Both the position numbers and the translations under genes were made by a program. This document shows positions 5,530-6,060 of a stretch of DNA of 6,060 bases, piece by piece; positions within the stretch are counted from its first letter, which is position 1; each line of letters opens with the position of its first letter. The notes under the pieces were generated by a model that saw only the letters and a list, made by a program, of their open reading frames with translations, ran no database searches and was not told the DNA's origin. Origin of the DNA: Dehalococcoidia bacterium (GTDB taxonomy: Bacteria > Chloroflexota > Dehalococcoidia > SAR202 > UBA826); NCBI GenBank assembly GCA_012965485.1, contig DTSF01000318.1, positions 1-6,060 on the forward strand, written 5' to 3'.

Positions 5530-6060
5530 AGTTGGTAATGTTTACCCTCAGTTTTTATGGAGGGAGCTACAACTACTTCTGCTGAATGCATGTCTTTGAT
5601 ATTGAGTGCTCCGACCATACCCATACAGGCCTTGAGTGCACCGACTAAATTTTGGGTACCATTTGATACCGACGAAGGACCATAAAACAGTTCTTTGAGA
5701 GTTCCTTTGACTCCAACGTTAACCCTCGTACCCCTAGGTAATGCCGGGTGTGGGCTGGCCATTCCCCAATTAAATCCCTGTCCTGGCGCTTCCTTCGATT
5801 GAGCGAGAGGGGTTCCTATCATAACGGCATCGGCTCCACTTGCGATTGCTTTACAAAGTTCACCTCCGGTTCTGATCCCGCCGTCGGTTATGATCGGTAT
5901 GTATTTACCGGTTCTCTGGAAAAAATCGTCTCTTGCTAGTGCGCAATCCATAGTGGCTGTCACTTGGGGTATTCCAACTCCCGTGACCTCTCTGGTGGTA
6001 CATGCTGCACCTGGTCCAACTCCAATGAGGATTCCGTGTATACCAGTCTCCATTATTTCC
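5517..6060 (-). CDS. guaB3: GuaB3 family IMP dehydrogenase-related protein (C-terminal part; 5' end beyond the window)
   Basis: The last ~180 residues of an IMP dehydrogenase / GMP reductase superfamily (beta/alpha)8-barrel protein. Reading remains open through the right edge, with Glu-Ile codons before the ATG at 6053, so that ATG is internal and the gene continues outside. Counting from that Met, the catalytic cysteine loop is GVGPGAACTTREVTG (11-25, Cys18). The phosphate-binding segment is DGGIRTGGE (57-65), followed by GADAVMIGTPLA (73-84). The flap-side region has PGQGFNWGMASPHPALPRGT (90-109) and NGTQNLVGALKACMG (131-145), and the C-terminus is EVVVAPSIKTEGKHYQLGLE. GAACTTR in place of the classical GSICTTR, together with WGMASPHPALPRGTR, points to the GuaB3 branch, which lacks CBS domains and is usually about 370-380 residues, rather than to canonical GuaB. 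The superfamily interconverts IMP with XMP or GMP in purine metabolism; which reaction this member performs is not decidable here. It ends with TAA, 59 bases from the convergent prmC stop. Confidence 0.9.
   Translation of the reverse strand, partial: EIMETGIHGILIGVGPGAACTTREVTGVGIPQVTATMDCALARDDFFQRTGKYIPIITDGGIRTGGELCKAIASGADAVMIGTPLAQSKEAPGQGFNWGMASPHPALPRGTRVNVGVKGTLKELFYGPSSVSNGTQNLVGALKACMGMVGALNIKDMHSAEVVVAPSIKTEGKHYQLGLE

Overview
The window is an ordinary chromosomal stretch of an AT-rich bacterium, with five intact genes, one gene cut by the window edge and a decayed stretch of about 830 bases at the left end. The prfA-prmC pair and a GuaB3-type IMP dehydrogenase-like protein place it in Bacteria. 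The style of the proteins (an NLPY rather than NPPY motif in PrmC, a GHGGQNVQK loop in RF1, GuaB3 next door) makes me think of a marine Chloroflexota / SAR202-like lineage. That is an impression from memory, not a demonstrated assignment.

Left end (1-831). Nothing intact is present. On the minus strand (749 down to 209) a protein of about 180 codons can be read through if one base is removed from a 4-base homopolymer and one in-frame TAG is ignored. It has a helix-turn-helix-like N-terminal half and an unrecognised tryptophan-rich C-terminal half. It looks like a pseudogene with two lesions. A weaker, similarly interrupted open frame occupies 1-166 on the plus strand.

Middle (853-3333). An ElaA/YjcF-like GNAT acetyltransferase is read rightwards. 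Its promoter sits so close to the start codon that the mRNA is probably leaderless. It converges, with an 18-base gap, on a leftward two-gene unit: a RimJ/RimL-like GNAT followed by a CapA-fold (metallophosphatase-like) protein with no signal peptide.

Divergent intergenic region (3334-3538). It holds a strong candidate promoter for the leftward GNAT-capA unit, a fair candidate promoter for prfA, and a 12-base perfect palindrome between them that could be an operator.

Right end (3539-6060). prfA (release factor 1) and prmC (the methyltransferase that modifies the RF1 GGQ glutamine) overlap by ATGA, the classical translation-termination pair. They converge on the 3' half of a guaB3-like gene that runs off the right edge. 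I found no evidence of CRISPR arrays, tRNA or rRNA genes, insertion sequences or a new defence system. The points most worth a second look are the two-lesion pseudogene, the leaderless GNAT start, the palindrome in the divergent promoter region and the cytoplasmic CapA-like protein.
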